A DNA stretch of 64,000 bases from ZAX-1 sp046533095 (lineage in GTDB: Bacteria; Bacillota; Clostridia; Lachnospirales; Lachnospiraceae): contig JAJQRA010000040.1 in assembly GCA_046533095.1 (NCBI GenBank), positions 50,450 to 114,449 on the forward strand, written 5' to 3'. The stretch's first letter is position 1. Every line of letters begins with the position of its first letter. Positions 16,215 through 24,044 of this stretch are shown piece by piece. The notes under the pieces were generated by a model. It did no database searches and was not told the DNA's origin. It was given only the letters and a program-made list of their open reading frames with translations. The translations under genes and the position numbers were made by a program.

Positions 16215-17330
16215 CTAATGTTTCATGCAATCCATTATGTTCATTAATTCATCAATTGCTCTTTGGCAATCCTCTACAATATATGCATCTGCTTTCTTCA
16301 TTATCGGTGCATTCTTATCTGTGTTGACTGCAATGATTGCATGGCTTTTTTCTATGCCTGCAAAAAATGCCGGTGCCCCCGATACACCAAAAGCAATGCA
16401 TAGTTTAGGTCTTGCCATTGCCCCTGAAACACCCACAAGCTGTTTCATCGACGCCCATGAATGCATTGCAATTGGTCTACTGACTCCGCATTCCCCCTTC
16501 ATCTGTTGTGCCAACTGTTCCAGTTTTTTCACCTGTTCTTTTTCTTTTATGCCCTGCCCTGCAATGAGAAGAATTTTTGCATCTTCAATTGTCTGAGCAT
16601 CTGGTTCTTCTGTAACCGTTCGCGAAACGATATAATTCTCTGTTAGATTATGTGCCTGCCCCATTCCTTCTTGTTCTGAACTTATCATATTTTTATGATA
16701 TGCCCGCTCCATTTCCTCTTGTTCTAAACTTACAATACGGCTATTACGTGCTCGCTCCATTCCCTCTTGCTCTGAACTTACAATACGGCTATTATGTGCC
16801 CGCTCCATTCCCTCTTGCTCTAAACTTACAATACAGCTATTATGTGGCCACTGCTTCATCTCCTTTTCTCCGAGACCTTTTGAAATTGCAATGCACACAC
16901 CCTTTTCCCTAACTAAAAATTCCGCTTCCATAAAGGAGGAATATACCTTTTTTTTAAGGTGTAGCCCATCTGCCTTAAACTCCAATTCATGGACATTTTG
17001 CAGAGAGTTCCCCCTAATCCTTTCCGCCACTCGAACAACTAGTTCGGCATGTGTGTGTCCGCTTCCAAAAATTATTAAATCTGTATTTTTTAATATTTTA
17101 GCAAGTTGTTCTAACGCATTTTCCGGCGTATAGTATTGTATTTCCAGAAAAATAAGATCCTGCGTAATAGCATACTGCTCCAAATACGCTACTTCCATTC
17201 CTCTTTCAAAAATTATAATTGTATTTCCGGCTTCTAGGTTTGTAGCATATTTATCTATAAAAAACTGAAGTTCCTGCGCTTGCTTTTTGATATCCTCAAA
17301 GCAGGCATTTAAAATCAAATGGTATTTCAA
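16215..17330 (-). CDS. etfA: Electron transfer flavoprotein alpha subunit with a tandem-repeat linker
   Basis: The N-terminal ETF domain covers about residues 1-160. The C-terminal FAD-binding domain is clear from about 255: ILLIAGQGIKEKEQVKKLEQ, CGVSRPIAMHSWASMKQLVG, LCIAFGVSGAPAFFAGIEKS and AVNTDKNAPI. I prefer the TTG at 17330 with GGGGG just before it over a GTG at 17354. Between the domains lies an insert unlike other EtfA proteins: four copies of a 16-residue unit of the form NSRIVSLEQEGMERAH. With EtfB it should accept electrons from the flanking FAD oxidases. EtfA is followed by the GlcD-like oxidase and preceded by a 50-bp tandem duplication. Confidence 0.85.
   Translation of the reverse strand: MKYHLILNACFEDIKKQAQELQFFIDKYATNLEAGNTIIIFERGMEVAYLEQYAITQDLIFLEIQYYTPENALEQLAKILKNTDLIIFGSGHTHAELVVRVAERIRGNSLQNVHELEFKADGLHLKKKVYSSFMEAEFLVREKGVCIAISKGLGEKEMKQWPHNSCIVSLEQEGMERAHNSRIVSSEQEGMERARNSRIVSLEQEEMERAYHKNMISSEQEGMGQAHNLTENYIVSRTVTEEPDAQTIEDAKILLIAGQGIKEKEQVKKLEQLAQQMKGECGVSRPIAMHSWASMKQLVGVSGAMARPKLCIAFGVSGAPAFFAGIEKSHAIIAVNTDKNAPIMKKADAYIVEDCQRAIDELMNIMDCMKH
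16660..16851 (-). repeat. 48-bp in-frame tandem repeat inside etfA, about four units
   Basis: The DNA repeats with a 48-base period, each unit encoding 16 residues (NSRIVSLEQEGMERA and variants CIVSLEQEGMERA, RIVSSEQEGMERA, NMISSEQEGMGQA). Units nearest the 5' end of the gene are almost identical; the last is more diverged. It lies in the linker between the two ETF domains. Confidence 0.85.
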
Positions 17331-17350
17331 ATGATTACCCCCATTGACGA

Positions 17351-17450
17351 GCACTTGTCAAAATTTCCCAAAATATAAGAAAATTTCCTTGTGGCTGTGA
17401 CCACTTGTCAAAGTTTTCAAAAGTATAAGAAAACTTCCTGGTAGCCGTGG
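17351..17450 (-). repeat. 50-bp tandem duplication in the etfB-etfA gap
   Basis: Two adjacent units, 17351-17400 and 17401-17450, share CACTTGTCAAA, TATAAGAAAA and CTTCCT/TTTCCT at the same offsets, with about 80 percent identity by eye. They fill most of the gap between etfB and etfA. Confidence 0.75.
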
Positions 17451-17462
17451 TGCTTTCTTCAT

Positions 17463-18275
17463 CTAAAATTCTAGTATTTGCTTTACATATTCTTCGTAAA
17501 CCTTGTTCATTTTTGCTTGCAAAGAATCTCCTTCAATCATAAATCCCGCTCTGGTTTGATTGATTTTATTGAGGCTTATTAATTCTACTGAAACTTCAGC
17601 TGCCTTAAAACCCTCTAATAATTCTTCTGCCGAGATTATTTCTATCGGCTGTTTGATAACCTTCATCCTGTCTTTTAAGGTTGGAACCCTTAGATAGTTA
17701 TTTGGGGCATCACCAATCGCTAGGACAACCGGCACCCTTATTATTTGAGTCAGCATTTTGTTTCCGATCTTACTATAGATTTTCAAATGCTGTTCATCGT
17801 CCGCTTCGATTCCTATTACCTGTGTGATACATGGCCATTGAAGCTTTTCTGCCACAAGCAAGGGTGTTTTACCACTATCTTCATCTTCGCTCTGCCGACC
17901 CATCACTACAACTTTAATATTTGCCTCTTTTTTCACATATTCTGCTATGAGCCATGATGTCATGTCCGGTTGAAAGCGTATATCTTGCGCACATGAAATA
18001 CACACCCCTTTTTTATATCCAAGTGCATACAATGTTTTTAAATAGCTTCCACATTGTAGTGTTCCAATGGTTAAAGCATTCAATTCGTAAACCACGTTAA
18101 AGCCTTCTGAAAATTCAGAAAGCTTTAACAGCATCTCTAATGCACTTTCATCGTAACAGTTCCACTTAGACTTCACGAACCCTGTATCTACCATGAGATT
18201 TTCATCGGCTCTAATGTCCTCTTCTGACATCGTTTCTATGTCAGGAACTATTTTAAAGCAATTTAAGATATTCAT
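17463..18275 (-). CDS. etfB: Electron transfer flavoprotein beta subunit
   Basis: The 270-residue protein has the ETF-beta pattern: MNILNCFKIVPDIETMSEED at the start, NCYDESALEMLLKL near 40 and the recognition/AMP-binding loop VVVMGRQSEDEDSGKTPLLV near 125-145, followed by LQWPCITQVIGIE. GGGGGT lies 4 bases before the ATG. The gene sits 20 bases after the AGPS-like oxidase and before etfA, so the two Etf subunits are co-expressed with both FAD oxidases. This arrangement recalls lactate dehydrogenase/Etf complexes of anaerobes that couple a 2-hydroxy acid oxidation to electron confurcation; whether this complex does so is not visible. Confidence 0.85.
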   Translation of the reverse strand: MNILNCFKIVPDIETMSEEDIRADENLMVDTGFVKSKWNCYDESALEMLLKLSEFSEGFNVVYELNALTIGTLQCGSYLKTLYALGYKKGVCISCAQDIRFQPDMTSWLIAEYVKKEANIKVVVMGRQSEDEDSGKTPLLVAEKLQWPCITQVIGIEADDEQHLKIYSKIGNKMLTQIIRVPVVLAIGDAPNNYLRVPTLKDRMKVIKQPIEIISAEELLEGFKAAEVSVELISLNKINQTRAGFMIEGDSLQAKMNKVYEEYVKQILEF

Positions 18276-18295
18276 ATGACCCCCACATGTAACAT

Positions 18296-19747
18296 CTATT
18301 TCTTCACCGGAATCAATGTCCCCATATTCATAATCCCATTGGGATCATATGCCTTTTTCATCGTTTCAAGTATATAGTAGGAAGAGCCATATTCTTCTTT
18401 TACATAGCTTGCCCTTGCTTTTCCCAAACCATGGTGGTGCACAATAGAGCCACCATATTTTAATACTTGTTCGCAGATAATTTGATTGATGCGGTTGTGA
18501 TATTTGTTGATTTCTTCTTCCGGTACACAGTCCACAATATTGTAGTAGTATACAAAATACATATTTGTCCCATTGATATAGCTATGCGACGAATGACCTC
18601 CCATTAACGTCATATCCGGCACTTCTTCTAGAATCCGCTTTGTTGCAGTATCATATATTTCATAAATGCAATCCCAACATCCGGATACTTCTGTTGTAAT
18701 ACCAATATTTTTCGTTGCAAGGATTTCAAGTTTTTCTTGGGCAATCTCTTCTGTTCCCCAATTTAGGCCATCAAACCATTTTGAAATAAGTTTTGAATCT
18801 ACACTTTGACATTCATCAAATCCGGCAATCAATTGTTTAATCCCTTCGGCCGTGGCTTTTGTAATTCCGGCAGGCCCCTCTGCCATAAATATAAGCACGC
18901 ATTTTCCTTCCGGTACGAAATGGCTAAAGTGCATTCCTGCATCTGCCGGGTCGTATAACCGTGCAATAGATGGCTTATATCCCTCTGCCATAACAATGCG
19001 AAGCGCATCAAATCCTACTTTCATATGATCTAAAGTATAGCCTAGGAACGCATTGTTTTCCGGTTGATATTTAAATAATTTCAATGTTACTTCTGTAATG
19101 TAGCATAGTGCACCTTCGTTTCCGATAACCACATGCCTGATATCCGGCCCTGCGGCACGTCTTGGTATATTCTTAATACGGCAGATTTCACCATTTGGGA
19201 AAACAGCTTCTACACCCACAAGCATATCTTCAATCCCACCATAAAGAGTTGAAAACTGTCCAATACTTCTTGTTGCAACAAGACCCCCCATTTGCGCTAA
19301 TGGCTTCGATTGCGGAGAGTGGCCTGTCGTATAGCCCTCTTCTCGAAGCAGATCATCTAATTGCTGTAAGGGAACTCCACATTCGCAAGTTACCTGCATG
19401 TTATAGGTATCAATTTTTATGATTTTATTCATTTGAGACCCATCCACTACAATTGAATTTTCCAGGGCAGTTTCAAGACCTCCCTCTATTGCTGACTGAC
19501 CCGTTCTCGGAACAACATTGATGCTATTTTCATTTGCAAATTTTAATACGTCTGAAACCTGTTGCGTATTCTTAACATAACCGACTGCCGCCGGAATCGG
19601 TTGTGTATATACTTCACAAACCTGTTCATATTTTCGATACCGGTCTAAACTGCTTTCTTTTAAAACTTGTTCATCTGTAACTACCTGACTCTCTCCTAAT
19701 ATACCAACTAATCCTTTTACAATTTCTTCTCTTCCTATTGTCACCAC
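18296..19747 (-). CDS. FAD-linked oxidase resembling alkyl-dihydroxyacetonephosphate synthase
   Basis: The 483-residue protein has a PCMH FAD domain (NVVPRTGQSAIEGGLETALE and YTTGHSPQSKPLAQMGGLVA) and a C-terminal half with GGHSSHSYINGTNMYFVYYY near 385 and SIVHHHGLGKARASYV near 450. The HSSHSY..G..MYF and HHHGLGKAR elements recall alkylglycerone-phosphate synthase more than GlcD, though bacterial members of this group usually act as 2-hydroxy acid dehydrogenases. GTG start with AGGAG 7 bases upstream. It is the first gene of the operon, preceded by a leader of about 200 bases with a terminator. The combination with a GlpP regulator makes a glycerol- or glycerophosphate-type substrate worth testing. 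Confidence 0.8.
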   Translation of the reverse strand: MVTIGREEIVKGLVGILGESQVVTDEQVLKESSLDRYRKYEQVCEVYTQPIPAAVGYVKNTQQVSDVLKFANENSINVVPRTGQSAIEGGLETALENSIVVDGSQMNKIIKIDTYNMQVTCECGVPLQQLDDLLREEGYTTGHSPQSKPLAQMGGLVATRSIGQFSTLYGGIEDMLVGVEAVFPNGEICRIKNIPRRAAGPDIRHVVIGNEGALCYITEVTLKLFKYQPENNAFLGYTLDHMKVGFDALRIVMAEGYKPSIARLYDPADAGMHFSHFVPEGKCVLIFMAEGPAGITKATAEGIKQLIAGFDECQSVDSKLISKWFDGLNWGTEEIAQEKLEILATKNIGITTEVSGCWDCIYEIYDTATKRILEEVPDMTLMGGHSSHSYINGTNMYFVYYYNIVDCVPEEEINKYHNRINQIICEQVLKYGGSIVHHHGLGKARASYVKEEYGSSYYILETMKKAYDPNGIMNMGTLIPVKK

Positions 19748-19869
19748 TAGATTTCTCCTTTCACGCTGCCACTAACATGTACGCCATCCCCAACTGGCTT
19801 CCTTGGCCATCCGGGGCTTAGGCACTGTATATTTTATCTAAGTTATTTGCATACAGTCCCACATGAGCT

Positions 19870-19927
19870 AAAAAAAAGAAAAGCAACTTACACCCATCGA
19901 TCCTTTAACAGGTATAAGCCACTTTTC
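19870..19927 (-). terminator. Leader terminator (attenuator) of the oxidase/Etf operon
   Basis: On the minus strand, GAAAAGTGGCTTATACC (19927-19911) pairs with GGTGTAAGTTGCTTTTC (19894-19878) over 17 positions including G-U pairs, and eight T follow. It lies about 25 bases downstream of the predicted start site and 120 bases before the first gene, where an antiterminator would have to act. The GlpP homologue encoded at the operon end is the obvious candidate. Confidence 0.8.
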
Positions 19928-19956
19928 TCTAATCATCTCTTCAAGTAACTATATTT

Positions 19957-19985
19957 AGTATAATTTGATCATGTAAATTTGTCAA
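19957..19985 (-). promoter_or_regulatory. Promoter of the oxidase/Etf operon
   Basis: TTGACA (19985-19980) and TATACT (19962-19957) on the minus strand with a 17-base spacer. This is a near-perfect sigma-A promoter, with a start expected near 19950. Confidence 0.8.
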
Positions 19986-20060
19986 TAATGTAAATTTCAT
20001 ATTTTTTGTGCTCCTTTTTTGTGCTATTTGACGAAATTCAATGTTTAATGCAAAATATTA

Positions 20061-20089
20061 TTGACATTTTCACGAACTTGAATTATGAT
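20061..20089 (+). promoter_or_regulatory. Promoter of the divergent MFS gene
   Basis: TTGACA (20061-20066) and TATGAT (20084-20089) with a 17-base spacer. It faces away from the oxidase-operon promoter, about 75 bases apart. Confidence 0.75.
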
Positions 20090-20109
20090 GGCTACAAGTC
20101 GTATAGAGA

Positions 20110-20158
20110 AGAAGAGAAAGACGCCTGTAAGTAGGCATCTTTCTCTTCTTTTATTTTA
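20110..20158 (+). terminator. Leader terminator (attenuator) of the MFS gene
   Basis: AGAAGAGAAAGACGCCT (20110-20126) pairs with AGGCATCTTTCTCTTCT (20133-20149) with one mismatch, followed by TTTATTTTAT. It lies about 12 bases after the predicted start site and 235 bases before the MFS start codon, mirroring the layout of the divergent operon. Confidence 0.8.
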
Positions 20159-20384
20159 TGCGAAAATACAAAACCTTGAAACTTGTTTCTGGGTGGTTTA
20201 GTCAAATTGTGTGCGCAGCAATCTGGCTCCTGTACTAGCAGAACCTATGAATCTTAAATAATTGCAGCGCCAGAAGTATTGCCGACTGTACATCATAGTG
20301 CTACTACATCTTGTGTTTATACCGAGCACTGTAAGCAAGGCTCTGCATTCACTATTTTTTACTATTGGAGGAGGAATAAATTTT

Positions 20385-21638
20385 ATGAACAAACAATTCA
20401 TCAAGAAATATGGCACACTTTTACTACTTGCCGCCGGAGCCGGAATCATATTTCAACTACCCTATATCCGCGAAACATTTTATGTTCAAATTCAAGAAGC
20501 TATGCAGTTGACAAATGAACAAATGGGTGCCCTTTCTTCCGGTTATGCAACGATGGCAACACTCTCCTACTTTGTAGGCGGTATCATTGCCGATAAATTC
20601 TCGGCCAGAAAATTGCTCACGTTTTCCTTTTTTGTAACAGGTATACTTGGCCTTTGGTTTTCCACTTTCCCAGGATATACTGTAAGTCGCGTCATCTTTG
20701 TATTGATGGGCATTTCAACAATTATTACGTATTGGTCTGCATGTATTAAGGCTACCAGGCTTCTTGGAGATAGTTCCGAACAAGGCCGCCTATTTGGTCT
20801 GCAAGAAGGCCTGCGAGGTATTATGAATGCAATCGTTGTATTTGGTATGATGGCTGCCTATAACTATTTTGGTCGCCAGAGTCAAATAGCGGGTGCTGCT
20901 TGGGCCATTCGTACCTGCGCCATTGTACTGTTTGTATTAGCTATTTTAAATTGGATTTTTATAGAAGATACCAAAGCAGAACAAAATCCAGAGAGTGTAA
21001 AAGAAGTTCTACTTGGAATGTGGGACTCCATGAAATTGCCTCGTGTTTGGATAATCTGCGGAATCGTATTTTCTGCTTACAGCATTTATGGGCTTTTAGG
21101 ATATCTTAATACCTACCTCGTGACCGTTTGTGGCGCTGCTGAAAATGTAGGAATGTCAATCGGTGGCGCACGTTATATCATCCAGGCTGTTGGCGGTGTT
21201 ATTGGTGGATTCCTTGCAGATAAAATCGGTTCCCGTTTAAAAGTTTTGATTGGAGCTGTTGTATTACTGGCTGTTTCCTTCTGTGGATTTATTGTACTTC
21301 CGGCAGAGACTGGCTTTATAAATGTTATAGTCGTAAACATCGTAATTGGTTTCTTCTTAATCTATGTTGTACGCAGCATGTACTTTGCTATTATTGACGA
21401 TGCACACCTTCCAGTCAAGAAAACCGGCCGTGTATCTGGTTTCGTTTCCTGCCTTGGCTACCTGCCTGATGTTTTCATGTACACCATGGTAGGACGCTGG
21501 TTCGATCAGAATCCGGGCAAATCAGGATTTAATATGATGTTTGTATATGCCATCGTTATGGCTGCTATTTGTTTGATTCTCTCTTTTGTGCTAACACGTA
21601 TTATCAAATCAGACAAACCAGATACCGTGATAGAATAG
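20385..21638 (+). CDS. Major facilitator superfamily transporter
   Basis: The ATG at 20385 follows GGAGGAGGAA and is preferred to earlier in-frame codons. The 417-residue product has twelve predicted spans. An MFS motif A-like loop, GGIIADKFSARKLL, lies near 62, and the second half repeats it as GGFLADKIGSRLKV near 275. It belongs to the group of nitrate/sugar-phosphate-like or YihN-like carriers by general appearance, but the substrate is not readable. It is the only plus-strand gene of this region, controlled by its own attenuated promoter opposite the FAD-oxidase operon. That suggests uptake of the pathway substrate or export of a product. A bidirectional terminator follows. Confidence 0.8.
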   Translation: MNKQFIKKYGTLLLLAAGAGIIFQLPYIRETFYVQIQEAMQLTNEQMGALSSGYATMATLSYFVGGIIADKFSARKLLTFSFFVTGILGLWFSTFPGYTVSRVIFVLMGISTIITYWSACIKATRLLGDSSEQGRLFGLQEGLRGIMNAIVVFGMMAAYNYFGRQSQIAGAAWAIRTCAIVLFVLAILNWIFIEDTKAEQNPESVKEVLLGMWDSMKLPRVWIICGIVFSAYSIYGLLGYLNTYLVTVCGAAENVGMSIGGARYIIQAVGGVIGGFLADKIGSRLKVLIGAVVLLAVSFCGFIVLPAETGFINVIVVNIVIGFFLIYVVRSMYFAIIDDAHLPVKKTGRVSGFVSCLGYLPDVFMYTMVGRWFDQNPGKSGFNMMFVYAIVMAAICLILSFVLTRIIKSDKPDTVIE

Positions 21639-21737
21639 TTGCAACTTGTACAACGCAAATCATTTTGATTCCGCAGAATAAAAATGCAACCCCATAAGAT
21701 ATCTTATCAAAACATTCCTTTATCAAAAGATAAAAAT

Positions 21738-21793
21738 AGAACTGCTGCAAAATACTTTACTCACGATTGGGATGCGTATTTTGCGGCGGTTCT
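21738..21793. terminator. Bidirectional rho-independent terminator
   Basis: AGAACTGCTGCAAAATAC (21738-21755) and GTATTTTGCGGCGGTTCT (21776-21793) form an 18-base stem with two G-U pairs. T-rich sequence follows on both strands. It separates the converging MFS and PNPOx-like genes. Confidence 0.75.
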
Positions 21794-21808
21794 TGTTCTA
21801 TGATGTAG

Positions 21809-22231
21809 CTATTCAATTAAAAAATCCTCGGACGCAAGCTTTTGGTACATTCTGCCACTACCTGCTGTAAATTTAAGAACACAGTAGTCAGGATCTTCCA
21901 CCCCTTTATAATAGTACGCGGTATCTCCATTTTCCCATATTAGTTCCTTGCTTTTCTTATCTTCTAACACGTTCATCGTTCCTTTTAATAGTACGCTTCT
22001 AAAAAAATGCCTATCGTAAAAATAAATACTGGCTTTCGGATTTTCCCGAAAAGCCGCTACTGCTTTAGAGAAAGTATTTGTTGAAAAATAGAATGTCTTT
22101 ATCCCTTCTCTTTTCCTTGGGGCATTCATGGCTTTTACAATGGGAAACCCCTCTTCATCGACAGAAGCAATGAATGCCGTCTTTTGTTTGTCAATTAAGC
22201 TCCCAACGGTTTTGTTATAGTCTCTCGTCAT
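21809..22231 (-). CDS. Pyridoxamine 5'-phosphate oxidase-like flavin-binding protein
   Basis: The ATG at 22231 (MTRDYNKTV) has GGAGG 7 bases upstream. The 140-residue product follows the split-barrel pattern of general-stress-protein-26-like PNPOx homologues: FIASVDEEGFPIVKAM near 25, TFYFSTNTFSKAVAAFRENP and ASIYFYDRHFFRSVLLKGTM in the centre, and VLKFTAGSGRMY near the end. Such proteins bind FMN or F420-like cofactors and reduce small molecules; the substrate is unknown. It lies downstream of the ROK kinase gene on the same strand, 50 bases apart. Confidence 0.7.
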   Translation of the reverse strand: MTRDYNKTVGSLIDKQKTAFIASVDEEGFPIVKAMNAPRKREGIKTFYFSTNTFSKAVAAFRENPKASIYFYDRHFFRSVLLKGTMNVLEDKKSKELIWENGDTAYYYKGVEDPDYCVLKFTAGSGRMYQKLASEDFLIE

Positions 22232-22281
22232 GATAACTTCCTCCATAGACTTTCGTCCGCTGTCTCGTTTCTTTCCTTAAT

Positions 22282-23217
22282 TTACATCAACATTTTGACA
22301 CAGCCATATATTCCAGCGTCATTTCCAAGACCTGCCAATACAAATTTTGCATTCTTGCATCCGGGAAATACCGTATTATAATAATGTCTTTGTATAACGT
22401 CCGTCAAGATTTGTCCTGCTTTTGATACGCCACCGCCTATCACAAAAACTTCCGGATCTGTGATACAGGAAACGTTTCCTAGGGCTATTCCAAGGATGGA
22501 TCCTAGCTCATCTACCAGTTCAATCGCAACCTTGTCACCAGATTTTGAGGCATCAAAAATAGCTTTTGCCGTTAACGCTTTGCCATCGTCTAATATCGTT
22601 TTTTTATGTTCAACTGCAAGCTTTTGCTTTGCCAGCCGAACAAGGCCTGTTGCAGAGGCATACTGTTCTAAGCAGCCTTTCCCTCCACAGTTGCAGACAT
22701 CCGTTTCATTGATGTTTACTTTCATATGGCCTATCTCCCCGCCCGAACCATTGGTTCCTGAACTGATTTGTCCATTGACGATAACTCCGCCACCGACACC
22801 GGTTCCAAGCGTTACCATAATGACATTTTTATATCCTTTTGCTCCGCCCTGCCACATTTCTCCAAGGGCGGCTACATTTGCATCATTTTCTACCTTTACT
22901 TTTATGCCTGTCTTCTTTTCCAAAATCTTCTTCACCGGATACTCTTTCCATCCCAAATTTACACATTGGAATACACTCCCGTCTTCGGCAACCGGTCCTG
23001 GTACCCCAATGCCAATGCCCTGCACTTCCTTTACAGAAATAGCTTTTTCCGTCAATTTAGCGATAAGGGAATCTGCAACATCTTCTAGAATGTTAGCTCC
23101 GTTATTTTTTGTATTGGTATCAATTTCCCATTTCTCTACTAATGTGCCGTCTGTAAAAAATAGCCCGATTTTACATGCGGTCCCTCCGATATCTACACCA
23201 AAAGCATATGTTTTCAT
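22282..23217 (-). CDS. glcK: ROK-family glucokinase
   Basis: The start is the ATG at 23217 (MKTYAFGVDIGGTACKIGLF) with GGAAG upstream; the longer frame adds 17 basic residues without support. Features in order: phosphate-1 motif DIGGTACKIG at about 8-17, substrate and catalytic segment VENDANVAALGE near 105, LGTGVGGGVIVNG near 135, GGEIGHMKV near 155, the zinc site CNCGGKGCLEQYAS near 172, and the adenosine motif FVIGGGVSKAG near 270. Length of about 311 residues is normal for GlcK. It would phosphorylate glucose for glycolysis. Confidence 0.85.
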   Translation of the reverse strand: MKTYAFGVDIGGTACKIGLFFTDGTLVEKWEIDTNTKNNGANILEDVADSLIAKLTEKAISVKEVQGIGIGVPGPVAEDGSVFQCVNLGWKEYPVKKILEKKTGIKVKVENDANVAALGEMWQGGAKGYKNVIMVTLGTGVGGGVIVNGQISSGTNGSGGEIGHMKVNINETDVCNCGGKGCLEQYASATGLVRLAKQKLAVEHKKTILDDGKALTAKAIFDASKSGDKVAIELVDELGSILGIALGNVSCITDPEVFVIGGGVSKAGQILTDVIQRHYYNTVFPGCKNAKFVLAGLGNDAGIYGCVKMLM

Positions 23218-23293
23218 GTTCGCTACTTCCTTCCATTTTTTATAGGATAATTCACACCGACCCTTCATCGTTACAGCTAGATTTTCCTATTTG

Positions 23294-23758
23294 TCACATC
23301 ATATAAGTATCATCAAAAATTTTGATTTCCTTTTCAAAAGCAATTTCCTTTTCAAACATAGCCTCTTCTACTGTCCGAATACATTCCTGTGGGCTTTTTA
23401 ATATTTCATAGCCCCAAAACCGGAGAACCGTCCAATCCAAGAACCTTAATGCTTGTTCATTTTCTCTATCTCGTTGCATATTTCGTTCTATTTTCTTAAT
23501 CCAATAGTCGCGGTTCGTATCTAGCCTGTCCTTCTTTTCGCCCCATTTGTAGCCATGAAAAAACTCACCGTCGCAAAATACGGCGATTTTATACTTTGTC
23601 AGCACAATGTCCGGAGAACCTGGAAGCTTCTTATAATTTTTCCGATATCGTATTCCTTTCCTCCATAAAGCTTTTCTAAGTGCCAGTTCAATCTTTGTAT
23701 CACGGCTTTTTACATGGCTCATCGTTTTATGGCGTTGCTCTTTTGTCATTCTATCCAT
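23294..23758 (-). CDS. vsr: Very-short-patch repair endonuclease (Vsr)
   Basis: The start at 23758 (MDRMTKEQRHKTMSHVKSRD) matches the usual Vsr N-terminus and lies 9 bases after AGG. Catalytic and core segments: TKIELALRKALWRKGIRYRK, GSPDIVLTKYKIAVFCDGEF, FHGYKW, then NRDYWIKKIERN and LRFWGYEI. Vsr nicks T:G mismatches arising from deamination of 5-methylcytosine and normally accompanies a cytosine methyltransferase. None is nearby, but a dead adenine methylase lies 0.9 kb upstream at 24636-25013. The C-terminus carries an extra acidic stretch FEKEIAFEKEIKIF with a duplicated FEKEI. Confidence 0.8.
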   Translation of the reverse strand: MDRMTKEQRHKTMSHVKSRDTKIELALRKALWRKGIRYRKNYKKLPGSPDIVLTKYKIAVFCDGEFFHGYKWGEKKDRLDTNRDYWIKKIERNMQRDRENEQALRFLDWTVLRFWGYEILKSPQECIRTVEEAMFEKEIAFEKEIKIFDDTYMM

Positions 23759-23841
23759 AGACATCACCTATCCATTTTATCAGAATGTTCTGTTGTTTTC
23801 CATGAACTTTTGTTTATTCTTGTTCTTAGCCTTATCTAATT

Positions 23842-23871
23842 GTTACTATCACAGCCAGCTGTGATAGTAAC
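23842..23871. other. Perfect hairpin in the vsr upstream gap
   Basis: GTTACTATCACAG (23842-23854) and CTGTGATAGTAAC (23859-23871) form a 13-base stem with a 4-base loop, with no T-run. Related ATAGTAACTAT words recur at 23977-23989 and in other gaps (16146, 31540). Confidence 0.6.
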
Positions 23872-23990
23872 GTTTATGTACACAGGCTACACAAAGAACG
23901 TGCGGTTTGGCACATTCAACCCTTGCACTTTTATGCAAAAAACGCACAAAAGTGACTTCGCGGTAATGAGCTGTGAATAGTAACTATCTA

Positions 23991-24044
23991 ATTGTTACCT
24001 TTGCTTCCTTGGCTATAGTTGTTGCCTTTGCTGTCTTGGCTATC
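23991..24044 (-). repeat. 27-bp tandem duplication at the 3' end of the 24040 gene
   Basis: Two adjacent 27-base units (23991-24017 and 24018-24044), each ending CTTGGCTAT, start at the stop codon of the gene at 24040 and continue downstream of it. Confidence 0.75.

Noticed and set aside
16660..16851. CRISPR-like array or intergenic repeats
   Set aside because: The 48-bp units are in frame inside etfA and have no spacers.
19870..20158. Riboswitch or T-box in the divergent leaders
   Set aside because: No T-box sequence, and none of the common riboswitch cores was recognised; the stems are simple terminators that fit protein-mediated antitermination better.
22460..23245. 261-codon plus-strand frame opposite the ROK kinase
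   Set aside because: It is antisense to a fully conserved kinase and has no recognisable domain.
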